Shown in pieces: positions 62,285 through 64,000 of a stretch of DNA of 64,000 bases. Source of the DNA: Planctomycetia bacterium (GTDB lineage: Bacteria > Planctomycetota > Planctomycetia > Pirellulales > JACPPG01). The DNA lies in assembly GCA_016191115.1 (NCBI GenBank), contig JACPPG010000047.1, positions 1-64,000 on the forward strand, read 5' to 3'. The position numbers and the translations under genes were made by a program. Every line of letters begins with the position of its first letter. The stretch's first letter is position 1. The notes beneath the pieces were generated by a model. The model was not told where the DNA came from. It did no database searches and saw only the letters and a list, made by a program, of their open reading frames with translations.

Positions 62285-63304
62285 GTGAAAGCACTAATCA
62301 CCGGCGCAAGCGGGTTTATCGGCGCGCATCTGGCGGAAGCGCTCATCGGGCGTGGCTATCAAGTCACGGGCCTCGTCCGCCGCACGTCCCGGACCGATCG
62401 ACTCACCCCCCTGCAGGTTGAGCTCGCCTTCGGAGACGTGGGCGATTCGGACAGTCTGCGAAAGGCAATCGTTGGCGCCGACGCCGTCTTCCACCTGGCG
62501 GGGCTGGTGAAAGCCCTGGCCTACGAGGATCTGCTGCGCGTCAACGAGCAGGGAACCGAGAACGTCGCGCGGGCCTGCGCTGAGGCGTCGACCCCGCCCG
62601 TCTTGGTGGTGGTCTCCTCACTTGCGGCGGCGGGCCCCGCGCCCAACGGCCGCCCGAGGCAGGAGACCGACCCGTTGGTCCAAGTGTCGAACTACGGCCG
62701 CAGCAAGCGCGCCGGAGAAGTCGCCGCCGGGCAATGGGCCGGCCACGTGCCTTTGTCGATCGTTCGTCCACCCGTGGTCTTCGGCGAAGGCGACCCGGCG
62801 ATGCTGGCCATGGTCCGCCCGATCAAGTGGTTGGGGATGCACGTGGTGCCAGGTTTTACCGAACGGCGCGCCTCGATGATCCACGCCGCCGACCTCGCGG
62901 CCGGGCTCGTCGCCGTGGCCGAGCGAGGAGGGCGCGTCGCGGCGGCGAACGGCAACACGGATGCGAGCGCGGCGCGCGGTTACTACTTCCTTGCTGCCGA
63001 CGAGCATCCGACGTTTGCCGAGTGGGGGAAATTGATCGCCACCGCGCTGGGCAGAGAGCGACTGCGCGTGCTCCGCACGCCGGAGCCGCTTATATGGGGG
63101 ATGGCGGCGGCCAATGAGTCGTGGTCGCGCATCCGCCGGCGGCCGCACATCTTCAACATCGACAAAGTACGCGAGGCGACGGCCGGCTCGTGGACCTGCA
63201 CCGCCGATCGGGCGCGACAGGAACTCGGCTTCTCGGTTGCTGCCCCGCTCGCCGAACGATTCAGCCAGATGACGCGGTGGTACGAAAGCCAGGGCTGGAT
63301 CTGA
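62285..63304 (+). CDS. NAD-dependent epimerase/dehydratase (extended SDR)
   Basis: A 339-residue extended short-chain dehydrogenase from GTG 62285. The NAD(P) motif ALITGASGFIGAHLAEALIG is at 3-22; FHLAGLVKA follows at about 69; the catalytic Tyr-x-x-x-Lys is YGRSKRAGE near 137-141, with Ser in VVSSLAAAG. It most resembles sugar-nucleotide epimerases, dihydroflavonol reductase-like and hopanoid-associated HpnA-type enzymes. No hpn or sugar-nucleotide genes are adjacent, so the substrate is unresolved. Confidence 0.82.
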   Translation: MKALITGASGFIGAHLAEALIGRGYQVTGLVRRTSRTDRLTPLQVELAFGDVGDSDSLRKAIVGADAVFHLAGLVKALAYEDLLRVNEQGTENVARACAEASTPPVLVVVSSLAAAGPAPNGRPRQETDPLVQVSNYGRSKRAGEVAAGQWAGHVPLSIVRPPVVFGEGDPAMLAMVRPIKWLGMHVVPGFTERRASMIHAADLAAGLVAVAERGGRVAAANGNTDASAARGYYFLAADEHPTFAEWGKLIATALGRERLRVLRTPEPLIWGMAAANESWSRIRRRPHIFNIDKVREATAGSWTCTADRARQELGFSVAAPLAERFSQMTRWYESQGWI

Positions 63305-63362
63305 GCGGCGCGTGTTTTGCAACGTGTGCCACTGGCTGCGCCGGTGCACCGGGCTCGTGTGC

Positions 63363-63393
63363 CACGGTTTGCCCGACAAGGGCGCAAACCGTG
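63363..63393. terminator. Hairpin between convergent genes
   Basis: CACGGTTTGC (63363-63372) and GCAAACCGTG (63384-63393) form a perfect 10-bp stem over an 11-base loop, 58 bases after the SDR stop. No T-run is present. Confidence 0.45.
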
Positions 63394-63445
63394 CCGCGCG
63401 GGGCAACGGCTCGGCCCATTCCTGGTTGACGTCGCTCGTGCATCG

Positions 63446-63466
63446 CACGGCTTCTACGAAGCCGTG
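63446..63466. terminator. Second hairpin between convergent genes
   Basis: CACGGCTTC, loop TAC, GAAGCCGTG: a perfect 9-bp stem. It lies 60 bases from the stop of the minus-strand gene and probably serves that gene. Confidence 0.45.
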
Positions 63467-63527
63467 GCACACTGCCATCGCATAGTGCCACGCGTACACC
63501 CTGAACACGTGGACTGGCCGTGTCGAT

Positions 63528-64000
63528 CTACCGCCGCAGCGCCAGCGATGCCTCCACCATCCGCCAGGCATCGAGCTCGTGGAAGAGGCCTTCGGCCAAG
63601 AGCTGGTGGCCCAGCGCGTTGTAGTGCGGGTCGTACTTGAAGCTGGTCGGCTCCGGATGCTCGGCGGCCGCGTTCCGCTGCCACGGCCCGGACAAATCGA
63701 GATAGGCGATGCCGAGCTCGCGGCACGTTTTCTCGAGTCTTTGCCGCGCCAGGTTGGCCGGCTCCATCTCGTTGGCCACGGCGAAGCGGACCTCGTGCGC
63801 GTCGCACAATGCGCCGATCCGCCGGTATCCTTCCCGCAGCGCCACCCACTCTTGCTCGTTCTCGCCAAAAGGCGTCGCCGAGCGGTAGGCGGCGTCCTTG
63901 CGGCGCCACTCGCGCAACCGCTTCTTGGCGCTCATGCCGTAGAAGTCGATGTAGTTGTAGGCGAGCGAGCGGGTCTTCATCCACGCCTGAAAGTTCCACC
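63528..64000 (-). CDS. SGNH/GDSL-like hydrolase, C-terminal part (5' end outside window)
   Basis: At least 157 residues read from the window edge without a start codon requirement; the frame is open through position 64000 (WNFQAW precedes the first Met). The stretch KYDPHYNALGHQLLAEGLF near the C-terminus carries the Asp-x-His and N-x-x-G pattern of block V of SGNH hydrolases. RFAVANEMEPANLARQRLEK and IAYLDLSGPWQ fit the preceding strands. The nucleophile block would lie beyond the edge. Such proteins in planctomycetes include alginate- or polysaccharide-acetylation enzymes, but the role here cannot be told. Confidence 0.6.
   Translation of the reverse strand, partial: WNFQAWMKTRSLAYNYIDFYGMSAKKRLREWRRKDAAYRSATPFGENEQEWVALREGYRRIGALCDAHEVRFAVANEMEPANLARQRLEKTCRELGIAYLDLSGPWQRNAAAEHPEPTSFKYDPHYNALGHQLLAEGLFHELDAWRMVEASLALRR

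Overview
The window is GC-rich, gene-dense DNA from a planctomycete, most likely of the order Pirellulales. Evidence: a DUF1549/DUF1553 plus DUF1501 gene pair, a DUF1559 prepilin-like protein, a DUF1571 protein, a BBP7-type outer-membrane barrel, a PHM-like redoxin/cytochrome fusion, and a pseudopilin cluster with one giant GspK-like member. There is no rRNA, no convincing tRNA, no CRISPR array, no prophage and no intact transposase gene. All calls come from reading the sequence; no searches were run.

Layout. 1-9.4 kb: edge of a minus-strand gene, a hydroxyacid dehydrogenase, the DUF1549/1553-DUF1501 pair, a TetR regulator behind an operator-like promoter, and the redoxin/haem/copper fusion. 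9.6-15.1 kb: L-2-hydroxyglutarate oxidase, FIST sensor protein, DJ-1/PfpI protein, DUF1559 protein and a small orphan. 15.3-23.5 kb: a mostly minus-strand housekeeping block (carbonic-anhydrase-like, nadA, coaB, coaC, rpoZ, gmk, yicC-like, secG, tpiA, DAHP synthase), with a plus-strand pterin dehydratase. 23.8-29.7 kb: MoxR ATPase, DUF58 protein and TgpA-type transglutaminase, then a divergent YchF-like GTPase. 29.8-48.2 kb: a minus-strand type IV pilus/type II secretion-like cluster (pilB-like, pilT, pilB, pilC, then four pseudopilins and a ~2125-residue GspK-like protein). 48.7-64 kb: Cys-rich secreted protein, CE15-like esterase, metallophosphoesterase, PAS-GAF-receiver protein, transaldolase, outer-membrane barrel, DUF1571 protein, a ketosynthase-like protein lacking the active-site Cys, a GNAT-like protein, an SDR and the 3' part of an SGNH-like hydrolase.

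The most striking feature is the non-coding material. At least ten families of short palindromic repeats fill the gaps between genes. One is a ~158-bp miniature mobile element present three times; each copy has CAGGGCC termini and is flanked by a 10-bp direct repeat (two exact, one 9/10), so it looks like a recently mobile MITE. Other families invade the ends of genes. All five consecutive pseudopilin genes carry palindromic repeats in frame between the start codon and the prepilin cleavage motif, so the repeat-encoded peptide lies in the leader that prepilin peptidase should remove. A different hairpin family lies in the Tat leader of the DUF1501 protein, another encodes the C-terminus of a metallophosphoesterase, and several genes end on a stop codon supplied by a repeat. 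Together these suggest that repeats persist where their translation is harmless.
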